Positions 1-8,601 of a DNA stretch of 64,000 bases are shown here, in pieces (the first letter of the stretch is position 1; each line of letters opens with the position of its first letter). Below the pieces are notes generated by a model that worked only from the letters and a program-made list of their open reading frames with translations, did not search any database and was not told the origin of the DNA. The stretch is from an uncultured Bacteroides sp. Its GTDB lineage: Bacteria > Bacteroidota > Bacteroidia > Bacteroidales > Bacteroidaceae. Location: positions 1-64,000 of the forward strand of contig UQTJ01000008.1 of NCBI GenBank assembly GCA_900544075.1. The letters run 5' to 3'. The translations under genes and the position numbers were made by a program.

Positions 1-49
1 CATCTGCCTTACAAGCAGAGGGTCGGCGGTTCGAATCCGTCAACGCCCA
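1..49 (+). tRNA. tRNA-Val (anticodon TAC), 3' part only
   Basis: The window opens inside a tRNA. The anticodon stem is complete (TCTGC at 3-7, GCAGA at 15-19) around the loop CTTACAA, giving anticodon TAC at 10-12, which reads valine codons. The T arm (GGCGG, loop TTCGAAT, CCGTC) spans 25-41 and the 3' acceptor strand AACGCCC with discriminator A ends at 49. CCA is not encoded (CTCC follows). The D arm and 5' acceptor lie upstream of the window. Confidence 0.93.
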
Positions 50-62
50 CTCCGAAGAAACA

Positions 63-94
63 AATAAGCCTCGCTGATGCGAGGCTTATTCTTT
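63..94. terminator. Terminator between tRNA-Val and cysK (possibly bidirectional)
   Basis: An 11-bp perfect stem (63-73 with 80-90) encloses the 6-nt loop CTGATG, followed on the plus strand by CTTTAT. It sits 14 nt after the tRNA and directly before the cysK stop codon on the other strand, so it can end the tRNA transcript and perhaps the converging cysK transcript. The T-rich tail is short. Confidence 0.6.
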
Positions 95-1025
95 ATCTGT
101 CGAACAGTTCTGTCGAGAGGTATCTTTCGCCGGTGTCGGGCAGTAATACTACTATGTTTTTACCTTTGTATCGGCTTTCCTGCGAGAGCTTCATCGCGGC
201 ATAAGCGGCTGCCCCGGATGATATTCCGCAGAGTATCCCTTCCTTGTTTGCAAGCTCGCGTGCAGTTGCCATTGCGTCTTCGTTCTTTACGCGGAACACT
301 CTGTCGATAATCTTTGTGTCAAGTGTATCAGGGATAAATCCCGCACCTATACCCTGTATCTTGTGCGGTCCCGGTTTGTCGCCCGAAATAACAGCCGATG
401 AGTCCGGCTCTACAGCTACCAGTTCTATCTCCGGGTTCTTCTCTTTCAGTTTACGGCCTGTTCCGCTTATTGTTCCCCCTGTGCCTACTCCTGCAACGAA
501 TACGTCTATCTTTCCGTCTGTATCTCTCCAGATTTCCTCAGCTGTAGTATTATAATGTGCCTCAGGGTTTGCCGGATTACAGAACTGTTGCAGTATGACC
601 GAGCCTGCTATCTCCGAATTCAGCTCGTTTGCCTTTTCTATTGCACCGCCCATACCTTTACTTCCGGCAGTCAGAACGAGTTCCGCTCCATAGGCCTTCA
701 GCAGCAGCTGTCTTTCGCGGCTCATGGTCTCCGGCATGGTCAGTATCAGTTTGTAACCTTTCAGTCCGGCTATCCATGCCAGTCCCACTCCGGTGTTACC
801 GCTTGTCGGTTCTATGATTGTTGCTCCCGGTTTGAGGATGCCTTTCTTCTCGGCATCGTTTATCATGCTGAGAGCTATTCTGTCCTTTGCGCTTCCTCCG
901 GGATTGAACATTTCGAGTTTGGCCGTTACCGAAGCTTCCGAATCGAAGGCTTTCTCCATATTGTTTAGTCTGAGCATCGGGGTGTTGCCGATTAGCTCTG
1001 TCATATTGTTTTTGATGTTTTGCAT
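93..1025 (-). CDS. cysK: Cysteine synthase A (O-acetylserine sulfhydrylase)
   Basis: A cytosolic PLP enzyme that makes L-cysteine from O-acetylserine and sulfide. The protein has 310 residues, the usual length for the family. Visible motifs are the lysine that binds PLP (K47 in NPGGSAKDR), the substrate loop TSGNTG at 74-79, the phosphate loop GVGTGGT, and SSGAA near the C-terminus. I start at the ATG at 1025 ([16 protein letters not shown]) because the family consensus begins there; the frame is open upstream to 1088, but that extension resembles nothing. It is the last of three minus-strand genes (Lrp regulator, DUF4491, cysK), 93 nt after DUF4491, so it may also have its own promoter. Confidence 0.95.
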   Translation of the reverse strand: MQNIKNNMTELIGNTPMLRLNNMEKAFDSEASVTAKLEMFNPGGSAKDRIALSMINDAEKKGILKPGATIIEPTSGNTGVGLAWIAGLKGYKLILTMPETMSRERQLLLKAYGAELVLTAGSKGMGGAIEKANELNSEIAGSVILQQFCNPANPEAHYNTTAEEIWRDTDGKIDVFVAGVGTGGTISGTGRKLKEKNPEIELVAVEPDSSAVISGDKPGPHKIQGIGAGFIPDTLDTKIIDRVFRVKNEDAMATARELANKEGILCGISSGAAAYAAMKLSQESRYKGKNIVVLLPDTGERYLSTELFDR

Positions 1026-1118
1026 AACTGTAAGTTTTTGGTTTGAAAATATAAAAAAAGAGTCCATGTATTTCTTGCTGAAATTCATGAACTCTCTATA
1101 TGATGTTTTGTTATGGCC

Positions 1119-1448
1119 TTATCTGTCTGAGTCTGTCCTGTATTCCTTTTTTCTTTTCGGATTCATGGGAAACCATCCTTTCAAGACTCTTTCCCTTTGC
1201 TCGAACAGTTCCTTTATAGTCCAGAACGATGAGAATGAGAACACTCCCAAAAGCGTGGAAATAAGTATGTTGTCTGTCAGCACAGAACCTGCTATACCTA
1301 CTATGCCGAGCAGAAGAAAAATCCACCAGCATTTAGTCCCCCAGTAATATTCGGCCTTAACCACTACCGGATGGAAGAAACCGATGATGAGGAATGTACA
1401 CAGGCCTATGATTATACCTCCTGCGTTGAGTCCGGCTATTATTTCCAT
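1119..1448 (-). CDS. DUF4491 family small membrane protein
   Basis: A 109-residue protein with about three hydrophobic segments (roughly residues 7-26, 41-58 and 62-78) and a basic, charged C-terminal tail (MNPKRKKEYR). The sequence around GFFHPVVVKAEYYWGTKCWW matches the DUF4491 family, found in Bacteroidetes and other gut bacteria; function unknown. It starts 3 nt after the stop of the upstream Lrp-type regulator, so the two are almost certainly co-transcribed, with cysK downstream. This placement suggests a link to amino acid metabolism, which is inference only. Confidence 0.8.
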   Translation of the reverse strand: MEIIAGLNAGGIIIGLCTFLIIGFFHPVVVKAEYYWGTKCWWIFLLLGIVGIAGSVLTDNILISTLLGVFSFSSFWTIKELFEQRERVLKGWFPMNPKRKKEYRTDSDR

Positions 1449-1451
1449 GTA

Positions 1452-1913
1452 TTAATCCAGATGAATAGGAATTTCTTTCTTGATGCTCTGTTCCAGTGAG
1501 ATCAGTGTCTCAGTGGCAGTAACACCCGGAATCTCCTGTATGCGTGAGTTCAATAAATCCATCAGATGCTCGTTGTCTGTAGAATACAGTTTGGTAAGCA
1601 TTGTGTAAGGACCGGTTGTGAAGTGACATTCCACGATTTCAGGAATCTTGTTCAGCTCGGCTACTACGCTCTTGTACATAGAACCTTTTTCAAGCTTGAT
1701 ACCTACATAAGTACATGTCATGTAGCCCAGGCTTTTAGGATTGACATTGTATCCCGAACCTATGATTACGCCCAGGTCTATCAGACGCTGTACACGCTGA
1801 TGGATTGCTGCACGCGAAACTCCACATTCTGCAGCTACGTCTTTGAAAGGAATACGTGCGTTCTGAGAGATAATTTCTAAGATTTGCTTGTCTAATTTAT
1901 CAATCTTTTCCAT
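1452..1913 (-). CDS. Lrp/AsnC family transcriptional regulator
   Basis: A 153-residue protein of standard Lrp/AsnC length. Residues about 4-60 form the AsnC-type winged helix (IDKLDKQILEIISQNARIPF, then CGVSRAAIHQRVQRL as recognition helix). Residues about 70-140 form the RAM/AsnC effector domain, with GPYTMLTKLYSTDN as the ligand-loop region. Such proteins usually bind an amino acid and act as multimers on their own and nearby promoters. Here it leads a minus-strand unit with DUF4491 and cysK, so control of cysteine or general amino acid supply is plausible. A -7 box lies 32 nt upstream of its ATG. Confidence 0.92.
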   Translation of the reverse strand: MEKIDKLDKQILEIISQNARIPFKDVAAECGVSRAAIHQRVQRLIDLGVIIGSGYNVNPKSLGYMTCTYVGIKLEKGSMYKSVVAELNKIPEIVECHFTTGPYTMLTKLYSTDNEHLMDLLNSRIQEIPGVTATETLISLEQSIKKEIPIHLD

Positions 1914-1944
1914 AATTGTGTGTTTTGTTATATCATTTTGTAAG

Positions 1945-1952
1945 CAAATGTA
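1945..1952 (-). promoter_or_regulatory. -7 box of the lrp-DUF4491-cysK unit
   Basis: The minus strand reads TACATTTG here, an exact match to the Bacteroidetes consensus TAnnTTTG, 32 nt upstream of the Lrp start codon. No clear TTTG -33 box was seen at the usual distance. Confidence 0.5.
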
Positions 1953-2153
1953 TGAAAACTTTTTTATTAATTCTATATTTGGTTCAAAAAAACATTATTT
2001 TTTAGGTGAAAAGAGCAATATTACTGCTATATAACAATATTTTTTATAGTTTTGTTCTATAAAACTTTTATAAACTGACTAAATGATATAAACATTGTAT
2101 TGTGGAAAATTGTTCTTTATGTCAGAAATGTAACATATTATCATTATTTCTGT

Positions 2154-2161
2154 TAACTTTG
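2154..2161 (+). promoter_or_regulatory. -7 box of the Nudix-TPR-barrel operon
   Basis: The plus strand reads TAACTTTG, an exact TAnnTTTG match, 25 nt before the preferred ATG at 2187. The rest of the AT-rich stretch 1914-2186 holds no open reading frame of note. Confidence 0.5.
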
Positions 2162-2186
2162 TCACTGTAACTAAACTTGTGTGATT

Positions 2187-2711
2187 ATGCACCCTTTACA
2201 TCTGTTCAAATATTGTCCCGTGTGTGGCTCTCCACACTTTGAGGAACACAATTTCAAATCGAAAAAATGTGCCGACTGTGGTTTTGTATATTATTTCAAT
2301 TCCAGTGCGGCTACGGTAGCTTTTATCCTTAATTCAAAAAACGAGCTTTTGGTGTGTCGACGTGCGAAAGACCCGGCCAAAGGGACTCTTGACCTGTCGG
2401 GCGGTTTTATCGATATGTGCGAAACGGCAGAAGAAGGAGTGGCGCGCGAGGTGAAGGAGGAAACCGGACTCGACGTGGTGAAGGCGGAATATCTGTTTTC
2501 GTACCCTAACACATATCTTTATTCGGGATTTCTTGTACATACGATGGATATGTTTTTCCTTTGCAGGGTGGAGAATGATTCTGAGTTGGAGGCTATGGAC
2601 GATGTGGCCGAATCTTTCTGGATGCCGCTTGACAAGATAAACCCTGAGGAATTCGGACTCGACTCGGTGAGAAAGGGAGTGGAACGATTTATAAATGAAT
2701 ACAATAAATAA
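2187..2711 (+). CDS. Nudix hydrolase with N-terminal zinc ribbon
   Basis: A 174-residue predicted nucleoside-diphosphate-type pyrophosphohydrolase. Two CxxCG pairs (CPVCG at 10-14, CADCG at 28-32) form a zinc ribbon like that of NADH pyrophosphatases. The Nudix box runs from GGFIDMCETAEEG through REVKEETGL and has the expected glycine and glutamates for Mg binding. The exact substrate cannot be told from sequence. I prefer the ATG at 2187 (MHPLHLFKYCPVCG) over the in-frame GTG at 2181, since related proteins begin there. The TPR protein gene starts 11 nt after its stop, so the two form an operon. Confidence 0.9.
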   Translation: MHPLHLFKYCPVCGSPHFEEHNFKSKKCADCGFVYYFNSSAATVAFILNSKNELLVCRRAKDPAKGTLDLSGGFIDMCETAEEGVAREVKEETGLDVVKAEYLFSYPNTYLYSGFLVHTMDMFFLCRVENDSELEAMDDVAESFWMPLDKINPEEFGLDSVRKGVERFINEYNK

Positions 2712-2722
2712 CCTATATATTT

Positions 2723-5700
2723 ATGAAGAATAAAGGAAACGCATTTATAGCAGGTCTGATGCTGACCATGCCTATTGTGGCAGGAGCGCAGCAGACTGAA
2801 CCGCTGACCGGCCACAGCAGGCTGTTCGACGATGGAAAACAACTGTTTATGCGTCATGATTATGCTGCTGCACGACAGACACTGATGCGCTATATGGATA
2901 AGGCCAACTGTGCGGAGTTTGCCGATGAGGCAGAATATATGCTTGTATGTACCGCCTATGAGCTGCAAATGCCCGACCGCATAGAGAAACTTGAGGCGTA
3001 TCTCGATAAGCACCCAGAGTCAAGATACAGGAACAGGGTTCAGGCTCTTATCGCATCTTCCTATTTTTATGATAAGGAATATCTGAAAGCTATAGCATGC
3101 TACAGAGGTTGCGACTTCGATGCTATGGGAAATGAGGAGAGGGATGACAATGTTTTTCGTCTGGCTCAGTCTTATCTCGAGATAGGAAACAAGGAAGAGG
3201 CTACAGCCTGGTTTACGGTGCTTAAGGAAGCGAGTGCGAAGTATTCGGACGATGCGACCTACAGCCTGGCTTATATAGACTATTCTGCCGGAAGATATAC
3301 TGCTGCAATGAAGGGCTTTTCTGCAGTGAAGGATAATAAGAAATATGTAGAGCTTGCTCCTTATTATATGGCGGATATCAGCCTTATCACAGGCGATTAT
3401 GCTGCTGCAAGAGATATGGCAGTGAAGTATCTCAATGAATATCCGGATAATGTGAAATCTCTGGAAATGAAGAGAATAGCAGGCGAGGCAGCTTACTCGC
3501 AGAAGGATTATACTGCTGCTGTGAATTATCTTTCTCCTTATTGTAGTGGGGTTTCAAATCCGCAGCGGAATGCTCTGTATAAATTAGGTATGAGCTATTT
3601 TAATACTCAGGTCTATTCTGAGGCTGCCGGAAATCTCGGTAGGGTGACAGGAACGGATGATGATATGTCGCAGAATGCTTATCTGCATATGGGACTTGCG
3701 TATCTGAATCTGAAAGAACGCAATCAGGCACGAATGGCTTTCGAGCAGGCTGCTGCATCAAACCGCAATATGCAGATAAAGGAACAGGCTCTCTATAACT
3801 ATGCCTTGTGTATCCACGAAACATCGTATTCTCCGTTTGCCGAATCGGTTACGGTTTTCGAACGTTTCCTTAATGAATTCCCTCATTCACAATATACTGA
3901 TAAAGTAAACGACTATCTTATAGAGGTGTATATGAACACCCGCAGCTATATGGCCGCACTGAAATCTATAGCAAAAATCAGCCAGCCGGGAACACGTATC
4001 CTTGAGGCTAAGCAGAAACTTCTGTTCCGCGTAGGTACTCAGGCTTTTGCACAGGCATCGTTCGAAAATGCCATCGATTATTTCACTCAGTCGTTGCAGT
4101 TAGGCAGATATAATGCGCAAACCAAGGCTGATGCTTACTTCTGGCGTGGCGAGGCCAAATATCGTCTTGACAGATTTGAACAGGCTGCTGCCGACTATCG
4201 TCAGTATATGGAGTTTGCCACCAACAGAAAGAGTATGGAGTACGGACTTGCTCTGTACAATATGGGATATACATCTTTCAAGCAGAAGAAGTATGACAAG
4301 GCTCTGACGTGGTTCGTGAGATGTGCCGAAACAGATGCTGCCATAGATGCTTCGGTGAGAGGTGATGCCTGCAACCGTGCCGGCGACTGTTATTTCTATG
4401 CACGCCGTTTCGATGAGGCACGTGCACAGTATGCCAAAGCAGTATCTATAGAACCGTCATACGGTGATTACTCTCTGTTCCAGGAGGCCTTCGTGAAAGG
4501 TTTGCAGCGTGACTATACAGGAAAGATAGAAACTCTTAATACTCTTCTTACCAAATATCCTTCGTCACAGTATATTGATGATGCACTGTACGAACAGGGA
4601 CGTGCCTTCGTGCAGATGGAGCAGGCCGAGAATGCCATAGGCAGATATAAGATTCTTGTTGAGAAATGGCCTGAAAGCCAGTTGGCACGCAAGGCTGCAA
4701 GCGAGATTGCTCTGCTTTATTATCAGAATGACAAATTCAATGAAGCTATTGCCGCATATAAGAAGGTTATTGCAGACTATCCGGGAAGTGAGGAGGCAAA
4801 AATGGCTCAGCGTGACCTGAAATCTGTATATATAGATATTAATAAGGTGGACGAATACATGTCGTACGCTTCATCTCTGCCGGGAGGAGCAAATTTTGAC
4901 GTAAACGAACGTGACTCACTGACTTACGTTGCTGCCGAACGTGTCTATATGCGTGGAAATATAGCAGAGGCCAAGAATAGCCTGACTTCTTATCTCCAGT
5001 CGTTCCCTCAGGGAGCTTTCAGTGTGAATGCATCTTATTATCTTGGTATCATAGCTTATAATGAAAAGGACTATTCAGTAGCCACATCACATCTGAACAA
5101 GGTTTTGGAATACCCTGACAGCAAGTTCTCTACTGAGGCTATGACGCTGTGCGCACAGATGGCTTATAATGGTAAGGAATATCCGCGTGCACTGGAGCTT
5201 TACAAGCGTCTTTCGGACCGCGCAGGAAATCAGGAAGAGCGTCTTCAGGCACAGACAGGTGCCTTGCGAAGTGCGTATATGACGGGCGATGCTAACGAAA
5301 CTATCTCTGCCGCATCGGCTATGTTGGCTCACAGCAAGCTTGCCCCGGAACTGGAAAACGAGGCAAGATACTACAGGGCTAAGGCATTCATCAGGAACGG
5401 ACAGGGTAATGAGGCGCTTGCCGACCTGAAAGTTCTTGCCGGAGATACAAGAAACGTATATGGTGCAGAGGGCAAATATCTTGTAGCGCAGATTTACTTC
5501 GACGAAGGAAAGACTGAGGCTGCCGAGAATGAGGTTCTTAAGTATATCGAAGTCAGCACACCGCATGCCTACTGGCTTGCAAGAAGTTTTGTACTCCTGA
5601 GCGATGTATATGTGAAACTCGGACGAAACATGGAAGCAAAACAGTATCTGTTGTCATTGCAGCAGAACTATCAGGCTGATGATGACATAGCGGAAATGAT

Positions 5701-5731
5701 AGAAACCAGATTGGCTAAACTTAACCAGTAA
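2723..5731 (+). CDS. Large periplasmic tetratricopeptide (TPR) repeat protein
   Basis: A 1002-residue exported protein. It starts with a signal peptide (hydrophobic run AFIAGLMLTMPIVAGAQQ) and is otherwise made of helical TPR units, recognisable by recurring alanine, glycine and tyrosine patterns such as YLEIGNKEEATAWF and ALYNMGYTSFKQKKYDKAL. No catalytic motif is visible. Such proteins act as scaffolds for complexes, often in outer-membrane assembly. The next gene, 5 nt downstream, encodes an outer-membrane barrel, so a shared role in the envelope is likely. This pairing is common in Bacteroidales, but I know of no established function. Confidence 0.85.
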   Translation: MKNKGNAFIAGLMLTMPIVAGAQQTEPLTGHSRLFDDGKQLFMRHDYAAARQTLMRYMDKANCAEFADEAEYMLVCTAYELQMPDRIEKLEAYLDKHPESRYRNRVQALIASSYFYDKEYLKAIACYRGCDFDAMGNEERDDNVFRLAQSYLEIGNKEEATAWFTVLKEASAKYSDDATYSLAYIDYSAGRYTAAMKGFSAVKDNKKYVELAPYYMADISLITGDYAAARDMAVKYLNEYPDNVKSLEMKRIAGEAAYSQKDYTAAVNYLSPYCSGVSNPQRNALYKLGMSYFNTQVYSEAAGNLGRVTGTDDDMSQNAYLHMGLAYLNLKERNQARMAFEQAAASNRNMQIKEQALYNYALCIHETSYSPFAESVTVFERFLNEFPHSQYTDKVNDYLIEVYMNTRSYMAALKSIAKISQPGTRILEAKQKLLFRVGTQAFAQASFENAIDYFTQSLQLGRYNAQTKADAYFWRGEAKYRLDRFEQAAADYRQYMEFATNRKSMEYGLALYNMGYTSFKQKKYDKALTWFVRCAETDAAIDASVRGDACNRAGDCYFYARRFDEARAQYAKAVSIEPSYGDYSLFQEAFVKGLQRDYTGKIETLNTLLTKYPSSQYIDDALYEQGRAFVQMEQAENAIGRYKILVEKWPESQLARKAASEIALLYYQNDKFNEAIAAYKKVIADYPGSEEAKMAQRDLKSVYIDINKVDEYMSYASSLPGGANFDVNERDSLTYVAAERVYMRGNIAEAKNSLTSYLQSFPQGAFSVNASYYLGIIAYNEKDYSVATSHLNKVLEYPDSKFSTEAMTLCAQMAYNGKEYPRALELYKRLSDRAGNQEERLQAQTGALRSAYMTGDANETISAASAMLAHSKLAPELENEARYYRAKAFIRNGQGNEALADLKVLAGDTRNVYGAEGKYLVAQIYFDEGKTEAAENEVLKYIEVSTPHAYWLARSFVLLSDVYVKLGRNMEAKQYLLSLQQNYQADDDIAEMIETRLAKLNQ

Positions 5732-5736
5732 CGACA

Positions 5737-7449
5737 ATGAAGAAATATAGAAAACATATATTGATATGTGCCGGACTTGTCACACTGAATAGTGTAGCGG
5801 CACAGCAACAGAAGAATGACTCTACAGTGAACCGTACGGTGGTGGTGGAGAACCTGTATAATCCGGAGGTGATGGATGCATTCAAGGTGAATGTATTGCC
5901 GAAGATAGAGGAGCCGGCTGTGGCAAAGACGCAGATAGACTATGCATCGTCTGTGCATCAGATGAATAAGTTCCCTGTTTATCACATGGATGTTATGAAC
6001 AGAGAAATCACAGAGGATAAAGTCAGGAGAGGATATGTGCGTCTGGCCTATGGAAACAGAAACAATACTGACCTGAAAGGAGCATATCTGTGGAATATCA
6101 CCGACAGGGATATGCTTGACGTTATGGCTACATTCCATGGATATTCGGGTAAGATAGGAGCTGGGTATGATTTCGACCCTGTAACAGAGATACCAGTCCT
6201 TAACTATGACAAGGAGTGGAAACACCGCTTCTTCCGTACAGGTGCGTCGCTTAAATATACTCACGATTTCGATAAAGTGAGCATGTACGTTGGAGGTGAT
6301 TTTGCATCGCAGGTTTTTAACTATATGCCTGATGTGCAGTTGTCTGCTTCATCATCACAGGGTAATGAGAAAGTAGAAACTCCTTCTTTCGGACACCAGT
6401 TGTTCATGTCCGGCGGTGGATATGTGGGAGTAACTTCGGTGAAAGATGTGCTGCCTGTAGAGTTCGGTTTCCAGACGGGATATAAGATGTTCAGCCGTAA
6501 GCATGGTGTATATATACTGGGAGGTATGTCAGAGAACGTAGTTCACACTCAGGGATATATTTCGGCAGGAATTGACGACAGACAGGATGTGGGAGTGACA
6601 TTTGGAATGGATAATGTATTCTATGACAAGGCCTTCAGCAACTATTCTTTGGTCAAGCTCCGTCCGTATTATTCCGTAAAGACTGAGTCCGTATCTCTTA
6701 CAGCCGGATTGAATGTTGATTTCCAGATTTCCAATGCCGGAGGATTGAAACTCTCGCCAGATGTAAGGTTTGACTATACTTTTGCCGACAGCTATGTGCT
6801 GTATGCTCACCTGACAGGTAACACTAAGTTGAATGATTTCGGAACAATAAACGGTTTCTCTCCGTTCTGGGTTCAGCCTGTCCAGCTAAATACTTCTTAC
6901 ACTCCGTATGATATAAAAGTCGGATTGAAGGCTGCACCGCTTACAGGCTTTGGGCTGGGGGTATATGCCGGTTATCGTGAAACGAGAAACGAACTGTTCT
7001 CTATGCCTTATGCAGACGGAGGAGGTATCTATAATGGAATAGCTCAGGCTAAAGCCCGTGTGGCATACGCCGGACTTTCCGCCGACTATTCGTTCAGGGA
7101 TATGTTCGACTTTGGATTTAACGGCAACTTCTATGGATGGAATGTTCAGAAGGCCGTGGAGCAACTGCTGTGGTTGAAACCTCTTTACAGCATCGGATTC
7201 AATGCACGTGCCAAGGTCTTTAAAGGTTTTCATGCAATGGCGGAATATACTTACGAAGGACGTAAAAAGACTTTGGGTATAAAGGCTGATGCAGTGAACG
7301 AACTGAATATCGGAGCTGAATATCTGTTCAACGACAGAGTGAATGTATTCCTGAAACTGAACAATCTGTTGAACAAGAATTATGTGACGGAAAGCGGCTA
7401 TCCGGTCCAGGGCTTTAATGTTATGGGTGGGGTGAGTTTGAATTTCTAA
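5737..7449 (+). CDS. TonB-dependent-receptor-like outer-membrane beta-barrel protein without plug
   Basis: A 570-residue exported protein with a short signal peptide (ILICAGLVTLNSVAAQQQ). About 80 residues with no recognisable plug domain follow, then many alternating hydrophobic strands with aromatic girdles. The last part, FLKLNNLLNKNYVTESGYP, and the C-terminal VSLNF are typical of the end of a TonB-dependent receptor barrel. Lack of a plug and of an N-terminal carboxypeptidase-regulatory-like domain sets it apart from SusC. It is the last gene of the Nudix-TPR-barrel operon, followed after 51 nt by a strong terminator. Confidence 0.82.
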   Translation: MKKYRKHILICAGLVTLNSVAAQQQKNDSTVNRTVVVENLYNPEVMDAFKVNVLPKIEEPAVAKTQIDYASSVHQMNKFPVYHMDVMNREITEDKVRRGYVRLAYGNRNNTDLKGAYLWNITDRDMLDVMATFHGYSGKIGAGYDFDPVTEIPVLNYDKEWKHRFFRTGASLKYTHDFDKVSMYVGGDFASQVFNYMPDVQLSASSSQGNEKVETPSFGHQLFMSGGGYVGVTSVKDVLPVEFGFQTGYKMFSRKHGVYILGGMSENVVHTQGYISAGIDDRQDVGVTFGMDNVFYDKAFSNYSLVKLRPYYSVKTESVSLTAGLNVDFQISNAGGLKLSPDVRFDYTFADSYVLYAHLTGNTKLNDFGTINGFSPFWVQPVQLNTSYTPYDIKVGLKAAPLTGFGLGVYAGYRETRNELFSMPYADGGGIYNGIAQAKARVAYAGLSADYSFRDMFDFGFNGNFYGWNVQKAVEQLLWLKPLYSIGFNARAKVFKGFHAMAEYTYEGRKKTLGIKADAVNELNIGAEYLFNDRVNVFLKLNNLLNKNYVTESGYPVQGFNVMGGVSLNF

Positions 7450-7500
7450 GAATAATAGTAGTGTATTTTTTGATAATTTAAATAGGACTATTATATGTTT

Positions 7501-7547
7501 ATCCTGTCTTACTGTGCATTAATAAACAGTAAGGCAGGATTTTTTTT
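7501..7547 (+). terminator. Rho-independent terminator after the barrel gene
   Basis: A 15-bp stem (7501-7515 with 7526-7540, one G-T pair) with a 10-nt loop is followed by seven T residues. It separates the housekeeping operon from the PUL. Confidence 0.9.
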
Positions 7548-7588
7548 GCTTGTAATAAATATTGGCTTAAAAATACTGATATAAGGAA

Positions 7589-7607
7589 TAGTACACCTAT
7601 TGTACTA
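7589..7607. promoter_or_regulatory. Dyad TAGTACA-N5-TGTACTA upstream of the PUL
   Basis: Perfect 7-bp inverted arms lie 13 nt upstream of the candidate -33 element of the first PUL gene. Position and symmetry suit an operator or activator site. The binding protein is unknown; the PUL's own hybrid regulator is the obvious candidate, by inference. Confidence 0.4.
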
Positions 7608-7619
7608 AAAAATGCACTA

Positions 7620-7646
7620 TTGAAAGAACTATTATTATCATTTTTG
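7620..7646 (+). promoter_or_regulatory. Candidate PUL promoter
   Basis: TTG at 7620-7622 and CATTTTTG at 7639-7646 (seven of eight matches to TAnnTTTG) lie near the Bacteroidetes -33/-7 spacing, 34 nt before the first PUL start codon. The imperfect -7 would fit an activator-dependent promoter. Confidence 0.4.
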
Positions 7647-7680
7647 CATCACGAAATCAATTAATAAAATACTAATATTT

Positions 7681-8589
7681 ATGAGAAATGTAATATTCTT
7701 TTGGATTTTATCTCTTGGTCTATTATCTTCTTGTAGTGAAGACATTGAGCCGGGTTTAGAAAAAACGTTTAATGAAGAACAGAATGCCTCCGCTGTTATT
7801 TCTTTTAGCAGAGGCAGTCTTGAGACTTTGTCGGATTATGGCATAAATGATGTTTCCATTTATGCATATATGTCTGATTCATTGGTCTGTGAAAAGAAAT
7901 TCTCTTTTGATGGCAGTTCGTTTGAAGTTCCATTGCCTTTAGGAGAGAATATTCGCACTTTTGTTGTAGCTGGTGCTGGTGAAATTTCTGGTACGGATAA
8001 ATTGTCCACAGCCTATGTATCACAGAAGAATCTTAATATGCAGTAACCTGCTTATATATCAGATGTGATTAATTTTACTTCTGATAATTCGTTGAAGAAC
8101 CTTGAAATCGAACTTAAACAGATTATGGGACAGGCTGTATTTTCACCAACAGATGCACTTGAAACGTTACAGAACACTGATAATTTTGATGCGTTGAAAT
8201 TGACGTTTACAAAAGTAGGAACCAAGTATTATGTTGAAAACGGAAAAACAGAAACCGAGGATGTTGAAATCACATCGGATATAAGTACCGGATACAGTGC
8301 TTTTGTATATTCTTTCCCTACAGTAAAAAATGGGACACTCACATCTATTAATGTGGCATATTTAAAAAATGGTCAGGAGGTAAACTGCACTCTTAGTGCT
8401 TTGGATACAGGTATTGTATTTGAATCTTCAAAACGTTCGACGGTAAAAATGGAACTTTTAAATCCGGATTGGGTTGATAAACCTTGGGATAATAATACTG
8501 ATGAACAGGATGTTATTAATATGACAAATACAAGAGCTGGAAAATCTCTTCCTGATTTTGAAATAGAAGAATCTTTTTATGAATTTTAG
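7681..8589 (+). pseudogene. Surface lipoprotein gene interrupted by an in-frame TAA
   Basis: Two open segments in the same frame (7681-8043 and 8047-8589) are separated only by a TAA at 8044-8046, with no frameshift. The N-terminal part has a lipoprotein signal (LGLLSSCSED). The combined 302 codons look like a FimB/Mfa2-type or similar PUL lipoprotein rich in beta strands (FEVPLPLGENIRTFVVAGAG; later YSAFVYSFPTVKNGT). Without readthrough the product would be a 121-residue truncated lipoprotein. A sequencing error, a recent nonsense mutation or two separate proteins all remain possible. It is the first gene of the PUL, 12 nt before the next lipoprotein gene. Confidence 0.65.
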
Positions 8590-8601
8590 TAGTTATATCA
8601 T

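Noticed and set aside
1026..1088. Longer start for cysK
   Set aside because: The 21 added residues ([20 protein letters not shown]...) do not resemble the family; the start at 1025 gives the standard length.
7681..8046. Two independent small genes instead of one broken gene
   Set aside because: The two segments are in the same frame and separated by a single stop codon; the second has no signal peptide or good start, so one interrupted gene is simpler. Kept at moderate confidence.
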